From assembly GCA_028716845.1 (NCBI GenBank), contig JAQUPF010000005.1, forward strand, positions 1 to 64,000: 64,000 bases of DNA. Reading direction: 5' to 3'. Both the position numbers and the translations under genes were made by a program. Positions 44,580 to 53,903 of this stretch are shown one piece after another (position 1 is the stretch's first letter; each line of letters begins with the position of its first letter). The notes under the pieces are model-generated. The model ran no database searches. It had not been told where the DNA came from and was given only the letters and a program-made list of their open reading frames with translations. The DNA comes from a bacterium (GTDB lineage: Bacteria > Auribacterota > Tritonobacteria > UBA1439).

Positions 44580-45383
44580 TCAGATCCCGACCACCGCGAT
44601 CCTCGCCTCGTCCGCCCGCCGGAGGAACGCCTCCCGGTCGAGCATGATCGTCCGTCCGGCCTCGAGCGCGAGGGCGGCCGCCCGCGCCTCCGCGAGGAGG
44701 CCGATCGTCTCCCCGCCGACGACGGGGACGTCGAAGCGCATGTCCTGCCGCGGCCTGCTCACCTTGACGGCGACCATCCCCTTCGGGCAGAGGCGGGCGG
44801 CCCTCCTGATGGTCTCGTCCGTCCCCTCCATCGCCTCCACCGCCACGACCGCCTTCTTCCTGACGACCACGATCTGTCCGATGTCGAGCCGCGCGACCTC
44901 GCGGGCGATCCCCGCCCCGAAGCGGATGTCCTCCGCCGCGGCGGCGCCGGGCCGCCGCCTCGTCATCGGCCCCTCGCGCGCCATGAGCGCGTTGAGGTAG
45001 AGGGTCGAATCGAGGAGGCGGATGCCGTCCCGCTCCATCTCTTCCGCGATCGCCCTGAGGACCGTGTCGGCGCGACGGTCCGCGACGCGCGCGGCGAGCG
45101 CGAGCATGCGGAGATCGAGCCGGAGCTCGCTGATGACGAGCCGCGGCTCGAGCCGCCCGGCCATCACCGCCTCCGTCACCCCCGCCGCGCGCAGCGCCCT
45201 GATGAGCTTCCCGAGCTGGCCGACGCGGACCCAGTGGACCTCGTCGGCGGCGCGCCCGATGTCGGCCGGCGTCTGGCCGGGGAAGGCGACGGCGACGATC
45301 CGCTCAACCCCCCTGCCCCTCGCCTCCCGCGCGATGGCGGCGGGGAGCCCGCCGCTCCCCGCGATGAGGCCGAGACTCCGCAT
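44580..45383 (-). CDS. lpxI: UDP-2,3-diacylglucosamine pyrophosphatase LpxI
   Basis: A 267-residue DUF1009/LpxI protein that releases lipid X and UMP from UDP-2,3-diacylglucosamine, the step done by LpxH in enterobacteria. Diagnostic segments are MRSLGLIAGSGGLP, RVGQLGKLIRALRAAGVTEAVMAG and VEAMEGTDETIRRAARL with QDMRFDVPVVGGETI. The start has GGAGGTTCGC. It lies 28 nt after lpxA, consistent with the pathway order. Confidence 0.92.
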   Translation of the reverse strand: MRSLGLIAGSGGLPAAIAREARGRGVERIVAVAFPGQTPADIGRAADEVHWVRVGQLGKLIRALRAAGVTEAVMAGRLEPRLVISELRLDLRMLALAARVADRRADTVLRAIAEEMERDGIRLLDSTLYLNALMAREGPMTRRRPGAAAAEDIRFGAGIAREVARLDIGQIVVVRKKAVVAVEAMEGTDETIRRAARLCPKGMVAVKVSRPRQDMRFDVPVVGGETIGLLAEARAAALALEAGRTIMLDREAFLRRADEARIAVVGI

Positions 45384-45411
45384 GCGAACCTCCGCGCCGG
45401 CCGTTCAGGCG

Positions 45412-46188
45412 CTACCGGGCGATGCCCCTGCCCGAGGACTCGATGAAGCCGACGATCCTCGCCACCGACTCCGAGGAGGGGAACTCGGTCCTGAGGCGGT
45501 CGATCGCCTGCGAGACGTTCATGCCGGAATGGAAGAGGACCTTGTGCGCCGCCCTGATTTCCCTGACGGCGTCGGCGCTGAACCGCCGCCGCCGGAGCCC
45601 CTCGAGGTTCACCCCCCGGACGGCGGCGGGATGCCCGTCCGCCATCATGTAGGGGGGGATGTCCTGGACGACCTTCGAACAGCCTCCGACGATGGCGAGC
45701 GTCCCGATCCGGCAGAACTGGTGGATCCCGACGAGCCCCCCGATGATGGCGCCCTCCTCGACGCGTATGTGCCCGCCGAGCGTCGCGGCGTTGGCGAGGA
45801 TGCAGTTGTCGCCGATCTCGCAATCGTGGGCGATGTGGCAGTACACCATGAAGAGGCTGTCGTCCCCGATGGCCGTCTCCGAGCGCCCCGTGACGGTGCC
45901 GACCTGGATCGTCACGTACTCCCGGATCGTGTTCCCGCTCCCGATCCGCAGCCGCGTCGGCTCGCCCCGGTACTTCAGGTCCTGGTTGATCTCGCCGATC
46001 GAGGCGAACTGGAATATCCGGTTGCGCTCGCCGATCTCGGTGATCCCCGTGATGACCACGTGCGGGCCGACGACCGTCCCGCGCCCGATGCGGACGTCGG
46101 GGCCGATGATCGAGTAGGGGCCGACCTCGACGTCATCGCCGAGCTCGGCCCGGGGGTCCACGATCGCGGTGGGGTGGATGGTCCTCAT
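45412..46188 (-). CDS. lpxA: Acyl-ACP--UDP-N-acetylglucosamine O-acyltransferase
   Basis: A 258-residue left-handed beta-helix acyltransferase catalysing the first lipid A step. Hexapeptide repeats (IHPTAIVDPRAELGDDVEVG on) run to about residue 185. The catalytic His is in YCHIAHDCEIGDNCILAN, and the C-terminal helical part begins LEGLRRRRFSADAV. ATG 46188 gives the usual LpxA length. It has no clear ribosome binding site and starts 13 nt after the lpxC/fabZ stop, so translational coupling is likely. Confidence 0.95.
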   Translation of the reverse strand: MRTIHPTAIVDPRAELGDDVEVGPYSIIGPDVRIGRGTVVGPHVVITGITEIGERNRIFQFASIGEINQDLKYRGEPTRLRIGSGNTIREYVTIQVGTVTGRSETAIGDDSLFMVYCHIAHDCEIGDNCILANAATLGGHIRVEEGAIIGGLVGIHQFCRIGTLAIVGGCSKVVQDIPPYMMADGHPAAVRGVNLEGLRRRRFSADAVREIRAAHKVLFHSGMNVSQAIDRLRTEFPSSESVARIVGFIESSGRGIAR

Positions 46189-46201
46189 GAGAGGGGCGGC
46201 G

Positions 46202-47500
46202 TCAGATGAACGAGAAGCTGAGGATCGCCTCCGCCGCGACCTGGCCGTCCACGAGCGCCCTGCCGCGGACCCTCCCGGTCTTCGACTTCCAGCGGATGAC
46301 CTCGATCTCGAGCCGGAGCTGGTCCCCGGGCACCACGGGCCTGCGGAACTTGGCCTCCTCGATGGCCATGAAGAAGGCGAGCTTGCCGATGTTCTCATCC
46401 GTGTTGAGCATCAGCACGCCCGCGGTCTGCGCGAGCGCCTCGACGATGAGGACGCCCGGCATGACCGGCTTCTCGGGGAAGTGGCCGAGGAAGAAGAACT
46501 CGTTCGCCGTGACATTCTTGATCCCGACGATTCGCTCCCGTCCCTTCACCTCGATGATCCGGTCGACGAGGAGAAACGGGAAACGGTGCGGGAGAACGCG
46601 CTTGATCTCGTTCACGTCCATGATGACTCCTTCCGTCCGGTGCGCGGGCGGGACGACCGGCGCCGCCTTCCCCGCACGCCCCGCGAGGGACCGGGCGAGC
46701 TCGACGTTGAGCTCGTGGCCCGACCGCATCGCGATCACGTGGCCGCGCAGGCGCCTCCCGACGAGCGTGAGGTCCCCGATGAGATCGAGCACCTTGTGGC
46801 GCGCGAACTCGTCGGGGAAACGCAGCCGCTCCTTGCTGTAGATGGCCCCGTCGCCGATGACGACGGCGTTGTCCAGGCTCCCCCCCTTGATGAGGCCCTG
46901 CTGCACGAGCGCCTCGATCTCGTCGTAGAAGCAGAACGTCCTCCCGGGGGCGATCTCCCGCTCGAACGTCTCCTCCGTCATCGTGAAGCTCACGAACTGG
47001 GCGGGGAGGGAGGGGCGCCTGAAATCCATCGTGTAGGACACCCTGAACTCGGGGGCCGGGATGACGGCGATGGCCGCGTTGTCCTTGGCGACCCACGCCG
47101 CCTCGCGGACGACGAGCTCCTCGCGGGGCGCCTCCTGCTCCGCCAGGCCGGCCGACCGGATCATCCGCACGTACGGCGTGGCGCTCCCGTCCCCGACCGG
47201 CGGCTCGTTGGAGTCGAGCTCGACGACGGCGTTGTCGACGCCGCACCCCCGCATCGCCGCGAGGACGTGCTCGACGGTGTGGACCTCGGCGGCGCCCGCG
47301 GCGATGGTGGTCCCCCGCCGCACGCTCGAGACGTTCTCCGCGAGGGCCGGCACCTCGGGGGCGCCGGGCAGGTCCGTCCGCACGAACCGGATCCCCGCGC
47401 CGACGGGCGCCGGCTTGAAGACGAGCCGGGTCTTGTTCCCCGTGTGGACGCCGACGCCCGTGAGGCCGACGGGGGTCTTAATCGTTCTCTGTCGCTGCAT
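46202..47500 (-). CDS. lpxC/fabZ: Bifunctional UDP-3-O-acyl-GlcNAc deacetylase / 3-hydroxyacyl-ACP dehydratase
   Basis: A 432-residue fusion. Residues 1 to about 280 are LpxC, the committed zinc deacetylase, with metal ligands in VHTVEHVLAAM and HKVLDLIGDL and the later RSGHELN histidine. Residues about 290-432 are FabZ with VLPHRFPFLLVDRI and catalytic GHFPEKPVMPGVL. Such fusions are known in Bacteroidota and parts of the PVC group, not in Proteobacteria. The fusion ties lipid A commitment to supply or competition of hydroxyacyl-ACP. It overlaps lpxD by 23 nt. Confidence 0.95.
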   Translation of the reverse strand: MQRQRTIKTPVGLTGVGVHTGNKTRLVFKPAPVGAGIRFVRTDLPGAPEVPALAENVSSVRRGTTIAAGAAEVHTVEHVLAAMRGCGVDNAVVELDSNEPPVGDGSATPYVRMIRSAGLAEQEAPREELVVREAAWVAKDNAAIAVIPAPEFRVSYTMDFRRPSLPAQFVSFTMTEETFEREIAPGRTFCFYDEIEALVQQGLIKGGSLDNAVVIGDGAIYSKERLRFPDEFARHKVLDLIGDLTLVGRRLRGHVIAMRSGHELNVELARSLAGRAGKAAPVVPPAHRTEGVIMDVNEIKRVLPHRFPFLLVDRIIEVKGRERIVGIKNVTANEFFFLGHFPEKPVMPGVLIVEALAQTAGVLMLNTDENIGKLAFFMAIEEAKFRRPVVPGDQLRLEIEVIRWKSKTGRVRGRALVDGQVAAEAILSFSFI

Positions 47501-48536
47501 GGCCGGGGAGGCGCCGATCGAGGTCGGCGAGCTTCCGCTCGAGTTCCTTGACCTTCGCCGCGAGGTCGGGGAGACGGCTGAGTGCGGCGTGCGTCTTCTT
47601 GTACTGCTTCGCCTCCATGACCGGCAGGCCGATGTAGTAGGAGTTGGGGGGGATGCTCTTCGAGACGCCGCCCTTGGCGCCGATGATCGTGTTGTCGCCG
47701 ATCGTCACGTGGCCGACGACGCCCACCTGGCCCGCGAGGATGACGTTCTTGCCGATGGAGGTGCTGCCCGAGATGCCCACCTGGGCGACGATGATGCTGT
47801 TCTCGCCGATGTCGCAGTTGTGGGCGATCTGGACGAGGTTGTCGATCTTCGTCCCCCGGCGGACGATCGTCCGGTCGAAGCGCGCCCGGTCGATCGAGAC
47901 GTTGGCGCCGATCTCGACATCGTCCTCGATCACGACCCGGCCGATCTGGGGGATCTTGTGGTGGACGCCCTTGACGGCGACGTAGCCGAAGCCGTCGCTG
48001 CCGATGACGGTCCCGCCGTGGATGATCACCCGGTCGCCGATCTCGCACCGTTCCCGGATGGTGACGTTCGGGTAGATGTGGCAGTCGGCGCCGACCTTCG
48101 CGTCATGCCCGATGTAGACGGCGCTCCTGACGATCGAACGGTCGCCGATCGACGCCCCCTCCTCGACGACGGCGAACGGCCCCACGTGGACGTCCTTCCC
48201 GAGGGAGGCCTTCGGGCTCACCGCCGCCATCGGGTGGACGCCGGGGGGGAACTCGATCTTCTTCGGGCCGAAGCGCTCGATGAGCGCCCCGAACGCGAGC
48301 GAGGCGTTCTCCACGCGGACGAGCGGCTTCGCGCAGCTCAACTCCCACCCCTTCTCGACGATGACGGCGGCGGCGCGCGTCGTCTCGAGCAGGGGGGCGT
48401 ACTTCGGGTTGGCGAGGAAGGTGATGTCGCCCTCGCGCGCCTCCTTGATCCCCGAGGCGCCGGTGATGACGAGGTCCCCTCCCTCCTCCACCTCGCCGTT
48501 GAGGAGCGAGGCGATCTCACGCAGCTCCATCTTCAT
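47478..48536 (-). CDS. lpxD: UDP-3-O-acylglucosamine N-acyltransferase
   Basis: A 352-residue LpxD. An N-terminal uridine-binding domain (about 1-100, SGIKEAREGDITFLANPKY) is followed by the left-handed beta-helix with catalytic His in VQIAHNCDIGENSI and a C-terminal coiled segment ending KVKELERKLADLDRR. Start ATG 48536 has GGGAGGGGAGTCGTCG; the track start adds 25 residues. It begins the lpxD-lpxC/fabZ-lpxA-lpxI run and is separated from the upstream ompH gene by repeat cluster G. Confidence 0.95.
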   Translation of the reverse strand: MKMELREIASLLNGEVEEGGDLVITGASGIKEAREGDITFLANPKYAPLLETTRAAAVIVEKGWELSCAKPLVRVENASLAFGALIERFGPKKIEFPPGVHPMAAVSPKASLGKDVHVGPFAVVEEGASIGDRSIVRSAVYIGHDAKVGADCHIYPNVTIRERCEIGDRVIIHGGTVIGSDGFGYVAVKGVHHKIPQIGRVVIEDDVEIGANVSIDRARFDRTIVRRGTKIDNLVQIAHNCDIGENSIIVAQVGISGSTSIGKNVILAGQVGVVGHVTIGDNTIIGAKGGVSKSIPPNSYYIGLPVMEAKQYKKTHAALSRLPDLAAKVKELERKLADLDRRLPGHAATEND

Positions 48537-48599
48537 CGACGACTCCCCTCCCGCCGCGACGGCTGGATCCCCATCACGGCGAACCTTCCTCGGCCGCAT

Positions 48600-48850
48600 T
48601 CGGCAACGCAACCACAGAGATCACAGAGACGATGGAGATGACATTCGTTGCCGCAGATTCCCGCAGATCTTCCATCATATCCGACAGGTGACTGTTCCTT
48701 TTCCAATACAGGGCTGCACCCTTTCTCCGTGCCCTCTGTGTACTCTGTGGCTCAACATCAGGATATCTCTCCTGCTCCGCACTCAATGCTGCAGCATCCG
48801 CGACAATCGGCGCTCATCCGCGGCTGGAACAAAAGGCCTTACGCCGCTCC
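48600..48850. repeat. Intergenic repeat cluster G
   Basis: The 327 nt between ompH and lpxD hold no gene. Modules include AACCACAGAGATCACAGAGACG and its inverted partner TGCCCTCTGTGTACTCTGTGG, GCCGCAGATTCCCGCAGATC, and GGCGCTCATCCGCGGCTGG. The CACAGAG modules are also present in cluster D. Confidence 0.75.
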
Positions 48851-48863
48851 CGCCGGTACGCAC

Positions 48864-49382
48864 TCATCTCCGCCCCTCGCCGTATTTCCTGTTCAGCAGG
48901 TTCAGCACCTTGTCGGTGACGTCCAGCCGGACGGCATGGTAGCCCACGTCGTCCCCCGTGAAGGTGAAGAGGGCGTCGTACCCGTCGCCGCTCCCGACCT
49001 CGGCGATGGCGCCCCGTATCTCGCCGATGATCTCGTCCTGGAGGCGCGCCTGCTTCTGGAGCGCCTCCCGCTTCACCTTCTCCTCGAACCCGTAGAGCGC
49101 CTTCACCTTCTCGTCGATGACCGCCTCCTTGCCGCGCTTGGCCTCGTCGCGGAGGAGGTCGGCCTCGTCCTTCAGCCGGTTGATCTCCTCTACCATCACC
49201 TTCCGCTCGGCGATCCGCTCCTTCCCCTCCTGCGTGAGCCGGGCCTTCAGGTCGACCGTCTTCTGGTAGCGCTCGAACACCTTCTCCATGTCCACGAAGC
49301 CGATCTTGCCCGCCGCCGCGCAGACCTGCGCGCACGCGACGATCGCCGCCGCCCATGCCGCCGCCCGCCCGCCGTTCGTCAT
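48864..49382 (-). CDS. OmpH/Skp-family periplasmic chaperone
   Basis: A 172-residue Skp/OmpH-like chaperone for outer-membrane proteins. A signal peptide (1 to about 24) is followed by KIGFVDMEKVFERYQKT, the typical start of the mature protein, then a long charged helical hairpin (about 45-125) and a C-terminal strand region ending VLNLLNRKYGEG. The gene is 18 nt behind bamA, the usual order bamA-ompH-lpxD. Confidence 0.92.
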   Translation of the reverse strand: MTNGGRAAAWAAAIVACAQVCAAAGKIGFVDMEKVFERYQKTVDLKARLTQEGKERIAERKVMVEEINRLKDEADLLRDEAKRGKEAVIDEKVKALYGFEEKVKREALQKQARLQDEIIGEIRGAIAEVGSGDGYDALFTFTGDDVGYHAVRLDVTDKVLNLLNRKYGEGRR

Positions 49383-49400
49383 TCCCCCGTCCCGCGCCTG

Positions 49401-51740
49401 CTAGAAGATGGTCCCGACGTTGAAATTGAACGCGCCGTTCTCCCCCTCGGTCCACTGGTCCGTGATGACCGGGATGCCGTAGTCGAGCTTGATCGGCCCG
49501 ATCGGGAGGTTCAGGCGCAGGCCCGCCCCGACCGAGGCGACGATCCCGTCCATGAAATCGCCCGGTTTCTCGTAGACGTTCCCCATGTCGAAGAACGCCG
49601 CCCCCCGGATGCGCGAGATGAGCGGGAAGGTGTACTCGATGCTCCCGACCACCATCGCGTCGCCGCCGATCGGAGCGTCGTTCGAATCCCGCGGACCGAC
49701 GTCGCGGTACTCGAAACCGCGGATGGAGTCGCCGCCGCCCAGGAAGAACCGCTCCGACAGCGGGACCTCGCTCGACCTGCCGTACGAGCTCGCGAGGCCC
49801 GCGCCGCCCGCCACGCGGACGACATGGTCGGGGAACCGCTCGATCGGCACGAAGTACTGGCTGCCGAGCGCCTCGATCTTCATGAAATCGGCGTCGCCGC
49901 CGAGGCCCGCGAACTCCGCCGTGATGGTGGAGACGGCCCCCCGGGTGGGGAAGATGATCGAGTCGCGGGTGTCGCGCGTGACCCCGATGCTCACCGAGCT
50001 CAGGATGGTGCTGCCGTCCTCCTCGAGGAGGGTCTCCGAGGCGTCGTCGTCGACGTCGAGCGTGACCTGCTCGAGCCGGTAGACGAGGTCCCCCCGGAAG
50101 AACTCCCCGAACCCCTTCCCGAGGCGCAGGGCGCCGCCGAGGCGCGATTCGTCGTAGTAGTCGCTCAGGTACTGGCTGCTCCGCGAGTAGAGGTCGAATC
50201 CCGCCGCGAGCCGCTGCCCGAGGAAATACGGCTCCGTGAAGCTCACGAGGAGATCCTGCCGCTCGAAGCCGATCTCCGCCCGCAGGCGGAGCTTCTGGCC
50301 GCCGCCGGTGAAGTGGGGGAAGTTCCGGATGTCGAAGTTGCTCTGGGAAACCTCCGCGAAGCCGACGAAGCCGTCGATGGAGCTGAAGCCGGCGCCGAAG
50401 CTGAGCTGGCCCGTCTTCCCCTCCTCCACGTCGACGCTCAGGTCCTGGGCCCGCTCGCCGGGGCGCGGCGCGGCGGTGATCTCGACCGCGTCGAAGTAGC
50501 CCGTGTTCTGGAGGCGCTCCTTGCTCCGCTGGACCTTGAGGCTGTTGAAGACGTCGCCGGGCATGACGCTCATCTCGCGCCTGATGACGCTGTCCTTCGT
50601 CCGGGTGTTCCCACGGATGTCGATCCTGCCGACGTAGTAGGGGTCGTACTCCTGGATGGCGTAGGCGATGTCGATCCTCCCCGTCTCCGGGTTGAGCGTC
50701 CGCTCGACGGAGACCTCGGCGTCCGTGTAGCCCTTGGAGAAGTACATCCCCCGGATCGCGGCGTAATCGGCCTGCAGCCCGACCGGGCTGTACGTCGCGC
50801 CGCTCCCCATCGAGAGGGTGCGGCGGAGCTCGTCGGTGTCGTAGATCCTGTTGCCGGCGAAGGTCACCTCGCCGACGTCGTAGGTCTGGCCCTCTTCGAT
50901 CCGGACGACGAGGTCGATGAACCGCCCGTCCGCGGAGACCGACCGCTCCACCCCGCTCACCTTCATGTCCACGTAGCCGAGCGAGGCGTAGTGGGCGCGG
51001 AGGCGCTCGAGGTCCTCGGCGAACGCCTCTTCGTTCAGGAGCCCCTTCGAATAGAGGTAGTTCATGGGCCACTGGTAGAGCGGCCAGGGCGCCCGCCGCT
51101 TCGTCTGCATGAGCGCCGAGAGCGTGCGGGCGGGGACGTGGTCGTTCCCGAGGAAGGAGACGCGGCTGATCGCCTGCCGCGGCCCCTCGTGCACCGTGAC
51201 GAGGACGATCGCGCCCCGGCCGTCCTGCTGGGGCACGATCTCGTGGCCGATCTGCGCGACCGGGAACCCCTCGTCGGCGTAGAGCCGCCTGAGGGCCTCG
51301 ACGTCCTCGACGAGCAGCCGCTCGTTCAGCGCCTCGCCCGGCAGGGACCTGATCTCCCGCAGGAGCCGGTGGGAGCCGATCTCCTCGTTCCCCCGGATGA
51401 CGATCTCCATGAGCTCCGGCTTCTCCCGGACGACGAAGGCGACCTTGATCCCCCCGTCCACCCGCTCGACGTCGACGCTGATGCCGCTGAAGTAGCCGAG
51501 CTCGTAGAGGCGCTTGACGTCCCCCTTCACCGTCTCCTCGCTGAAGAGGCCCTGCTCGCGCGTCTCGAGGCGGTTGAGGATCATCACGTCGCTCACGGTC
51601 CGGTTGCCGAGGACCGACACCGCCTCGATACGCTCCCCCTCGCACTCGAGGCAGAGGGCGGCCCCGGCGCCGAGGGACGCCGCGAGGAGGGCGGCGGCCG
51701 CGAGGCGGCGGAGACGGCGGCTAGACGGCGTCCGTTTCAT
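49401..51740 (-). CDS. bamA: Outer membrane protein assembly factor BamA
   Basis: A 779-residue Omp85 protein. The signal peptide (about 1-30) is followed by five POTRA domains (about 35-440; examples IEAVSVLGNRTVSDVMILN, MEIVIRGNEEIGSHRLLREI, VGRIDIRGNTRTKDSVIRRE) and a 16-stranded barrel to the C terminus. The lid motif is GDSIRGFE (the usual VRGF/Y) and the protein ends in Phe. It inserts barrel proteins into the outer membrane. The ATG lies 20 nt inside the end of dnaB, so expression is tied to the replication/ribosomal operon. Confidence 0.95.
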   Translation of the reverse strand: MKRTPSSRRLRRLAAAALLAASLGAGAALCLECEGERIEAVSVLGNRTVSDVMILNRLETREQGLFSEETVKGDVKRLYELGYFSGISVDVERVDGGIKVAFVVREKPELMEIVIRGNEEIGSHRLLREIRSLPGEALNERLLVEDVEALRRLYADEGFPVAQIGHEIVPQQDGRGAIVLVTVHEGPRQAISRVSFLGNDHVPARTLSALMQTKRRAPWPLYQWPMNYLYSKGLLNEEAFAEDLERLRAHYASLGYVDMKVSGVERSVSADGRFIDLVVRIEEGQTYDVGEVTFAGNRIYDTDELRRTLSMGSGATYSPVGLQADYAAIRGMYFSKGYTDAEVSVERTLNPETGRIDIAYAIQEYDPYYVGRIDIRGNTRTKDSVIRREMSVMPGDVFNSLKVQRSKERLQNTGYFDAVEITAAPRPGERAQDLSVDVEEGKTGQLSFGAGFSSIDGFVGFAEVSQSNFDIRNFPHFTGGGQKLRLRAEIGFERQDLLVSFTEPYFLGQRLAAGFDLYSRSSQYLSDYYDESRLGGALRLGKGFGEFFRGDLVYRLEQVTLDVDDDASETLLEEDGSTILSSVSIGVTRDTRDSIIFPTRGAVSTITAEFAGLGGDADFMKIEALGSQYFVPIERFPDHVVRVAGGAGLASSYGRSSEVPLSERFFLGGGDSIRGFEYRDVGPRDSNDAPIGGDAMVVGSIEYTFPLISRIRGAAFFDMGNVYEKPGDFMDGIVASVGAGLRLNLPIGPIKLDYGIPVITDQWTEGENGAFNFNVGTIF

Positions 51741-53088
51741 CCCCCCGCTCCGTGTAGTTCTCGAAGTGCGTGCACTGCTCGAGGAAGGTGAGCTTCACCG
51801 TCCCGACCGGGCCGTTCCGCTGCTTGGCGATGATCACCTCGGCCCGCCCCTTGACCTCCTCGTTGTCGGGCTCGTAGTACTCCTCCCGGAAGAGGAGCAT
51901 CACGACGTCCGCGTCCTGCTCGATGGCGCCGGATTCCCGCAGATCGGAGAGCCGGGGGCGATGGTCCGGCCTCGCCTCCGCCTCCCGGTTGAGCTGGGAG
52001 AGGACGATGACGGGGATGTTGAGCTCCCGGGCGAGGGCCTTGAGGGAGCGCGAGATCTCCGAGATCTCCTGCTGCCGGTTCTCGATCTTCCGGCCGTAGC
52101 TGCGCATCAGCTGGAGGTAGTCCACGACGATCAGCCGGACCCCCTCCTGCGCCGCGAGGCGGCGCGCCTTCGCGCGCATCTCGAGGACGGAGATCGACGG
52201 GCTGTCGTCGATGAAGATGGGGGCGGCGGCGAGCTTGCCGGCGGCGTTCACGAGCTTCGGGAAGTCGTGTTTCTCGGATATGAAGCCGGTGCGGACGTTG
52301 TGGGCGCTCACGCGGGCGTGGGAGCAGAGCATCCGGAGGACGAGCTGCTCCTTGGCCATCTCGAGGCTGAAGACCGCCGCCGGCATCCGCTCGCTGACGG
52401 CGGCATGCTCGACGATGTTGAGGGCGAGGCTCGTCTTCCCCATCGAGGGGCGCGCGGCGATGATGACGAGGTCCGACGGCTGGAAGCCGGCGGTCATGGT
52501 GTCGAGGTCGGTGTAGCCGGAGGCGATGCCGGTGACGTATTCCTTCTTCTGGTAAAGGCTCTCGACCGTCTCGATGCTGTGCTTGATGAGGTCGCCGATC
52601 CGGACGAAGCCCTGGAGCTGCCGCCGTCCCGAGATCTCGAATATCTGCCGCTCGGCGTCGTCGAGGACCTCGTTCGCCTCCTCGCCGCCCTCGTAGCAGC
52701 GGTCCACGATGGAGGAGGAGACGCGGATGAGGCGGCGCAGGATCGCCTTCTCGCGGACGATGTCGAGGTAGTGGCCGACGCTCGACGGCGAGGGGATGGC
52801 GTCGATGAGCGTGCTGACGTACGCCGCCCCGCCCACCGATTCGAGCTCCTTGCGGTCCTTGAGGTGCTCGGTGAGGGTGACGATGTCCACGGGGCGGTTC
52901 GAGTCGTAGAGCTCGACGATGGCCGCGAAGATCCTGGCGTTCGCGTCCCGGTAGAAGCTCTCGGCGTCGATCGACTCGATCGCGCGGCCGATGGCGTCCT
53001 TGTCGAGCAGCATCGCCCCGAGGACGCCCTGCTCGGCGTCGAGGCTCTGCGGCGGGAGTCTGTCCAGAACCGCTTCTCGCGCGCCCAT
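51721..53088 (-). CDS. dnaB: Replicative DNA helicase DnaB
   Basis: A 455-residue hexameric replicative helicase. The N-terminal DnaG-interacting domain (about 10-110, PPQSLDAEQGVLGAMLLD) is followed by the RecA-like domain with Walker A ARPSMGKTSLAL, VFSLEMAKEQLVLRML and Walker B LIVVDYLQLM. ATG 53088 (MGAREAV) is preferred to the track's GTG because it has GGGGGGCGT and the usual length. It follows rplI by 71 nt, the common order rpsF-ssb-rpsR-rplI-dnaB. Confidence 0.95.
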   Translation of the reverse strand: MGAREAVLDRLPPQSLDAEQGVLGAMLLDKDAIGRAIESIDAESFYRDANARIFAAIVELYDSNRPVDIVTLTEHLKDRKELESVGGAAYVSTLIDAIPSPSSVGHYLDIVREKAILRRLIRVSSSIVDRCYEGGEEANEVLDDAERQIFEISGRRQLQGFVRIGDLIKHSIETVESLYQKKEYVTGIASGYTDLDTMTAGFQPSDLVIIAARPSMGKTSLALNIVEHAAVSERMPAAVFSLEMAKEQLVLRMLCSHARVSAHNVRTGFISEKHDFPKLVNAAGKLAAAPIFIDDSPSISVLEMRAKARRLAAQEGVRLIVVDYLQLMRSYGRKIENRQQEISEISRSLKALARELNIPVIVLSQLNREAEARPDHRPRLSDLRESGAIEQDADVVMLLFREEYYEPDNEEVKGRAEVIIAKQRNGPVGTVKLTFLEQCTHFENYTERGDETDAV

Positions 53089-53159
53089 ACGCCCCCCGGA
53101 AGGGCCGCAGGCCGGACGGGACACCCCTCAGGCGGGCCGCCCCACGGGCCCCGGTCCGG

Positions 53160-53609
53160 TCACTTCTGCACCACCCACACCTTCACGCGGGCGACGGTCT
53201 CCGCGTGGAGCCGCACGTCGACCGTGAAGACCCCGAGATCCTTGATCGGCTCCGCGAGCTCGACCTGCCGCTTGTCGACGGCGAACCCGAGCTGCCCGAT
53301 CCCCTCGGCGATGTCGGCCGCGGTGACCGCACCGAAGAGCTTGCCGTCCTCCCCGGCGTGCATCGAGATGGTGCAGGAGAGCTGGCTGAGCCGATCCGCC
53401 TCCGCGCGCATCCGCTCCGCCTCGCGCCGCGCCTCGGCCTCCCGGCGCACCCGCGCCTCCTCGAGCATCTTGACGTACTTGGGCGTGGCGGGCGCGGCGA
53501 GCTTCCGCGGGAAGAGGTAGTTCCGCGCGTAGCCCGGCGCGACGCGCCGGACGTCGCCCTGCGCGCCGAGGCCCGGCACATCCTGCATGAGTATGACTTC
53601 CGATTCCAT
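53160..53609 (-). CDS. rplI: 50S ribosomal protein L9
   Basis: A 149-residue L9. The N-terminal rRNA-binding domain has the family signature VILMQDVPGLGAQGDVRRVAPGYARNYLFPRKLA, followed by the long connecting helix (about 40-75) and the C-terminal domain (LFGAVTAADIAEGI...). Start ATG 53609 has GGGAGAGGCGGTCGT. Confidence 0.96.
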   Translation of the reverse strand: MESEVILMQDVPGLGAQGDVRRVAPGYARNYLFPRKLAAPATPKYVKMLEEARVRREAEARREAERMRAEADRLSQLSCTISMHAGEDGKLFGAVTAADIAEGIGQLGFAVDKRQVELAEPIKDLGVFTVDVRLHAETVARVKVWVVQK

Positions 53610-53641
53610 ACGACCGCCTCTCCCGCCGGCGTCCGCCCGGC

Positions 53642-53863
53642 CTACTCCGCGACGAAGGGGAGGAGCGAGAGAATGCGCGCCCGCTTGATGGCCCGCGAGA
53701 GGCGCTTCTGATGGCGCGCGCAGAGGCCGGTGATCCGGCTCGGCAGAATCTTCCCCCGCTCCGTGATCATCTTCCGGAGGAGCTGGACATCCTTGTAGTC
53801 GATTTCGACGACCTTGTCGGTACAGAACCTGCATTTCTTTTTCTTGGTGAACTTGCGTTTCAT
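53642..53863 (-). CDS. rpsR: 30S ribosomal protein S18
   Basis: A 73-residue S18 with [23 protein letters not shown] at the N terminus and [28 protein letters not shown]. The CRFC pair and a third Cys suggest a zinc-type (C+) S18. The start has GGGGAGATCTGA. Confidence 0.96.
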   Translation of the reverse strand: MKRKFTKKKKCRFCTDKVVEIDYKDVQLLRKMITERGKILPSRITGLCARHQKRLSRAIKRARILSLLPFVAE

Positions 53864-53903
53864 TCAGATCTCCCCGCGCCGACGCGCCCTTGCACGCCCA
53901 TCA

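Noticed and set aside
48648-51791. 1047-residue plus-strand ORF and the overlapping 943-residue minus frame
   Set aside because: Both are shadows of bamA and ompH; neither has recognisable domains, and the first begins inside repeat cluster G.
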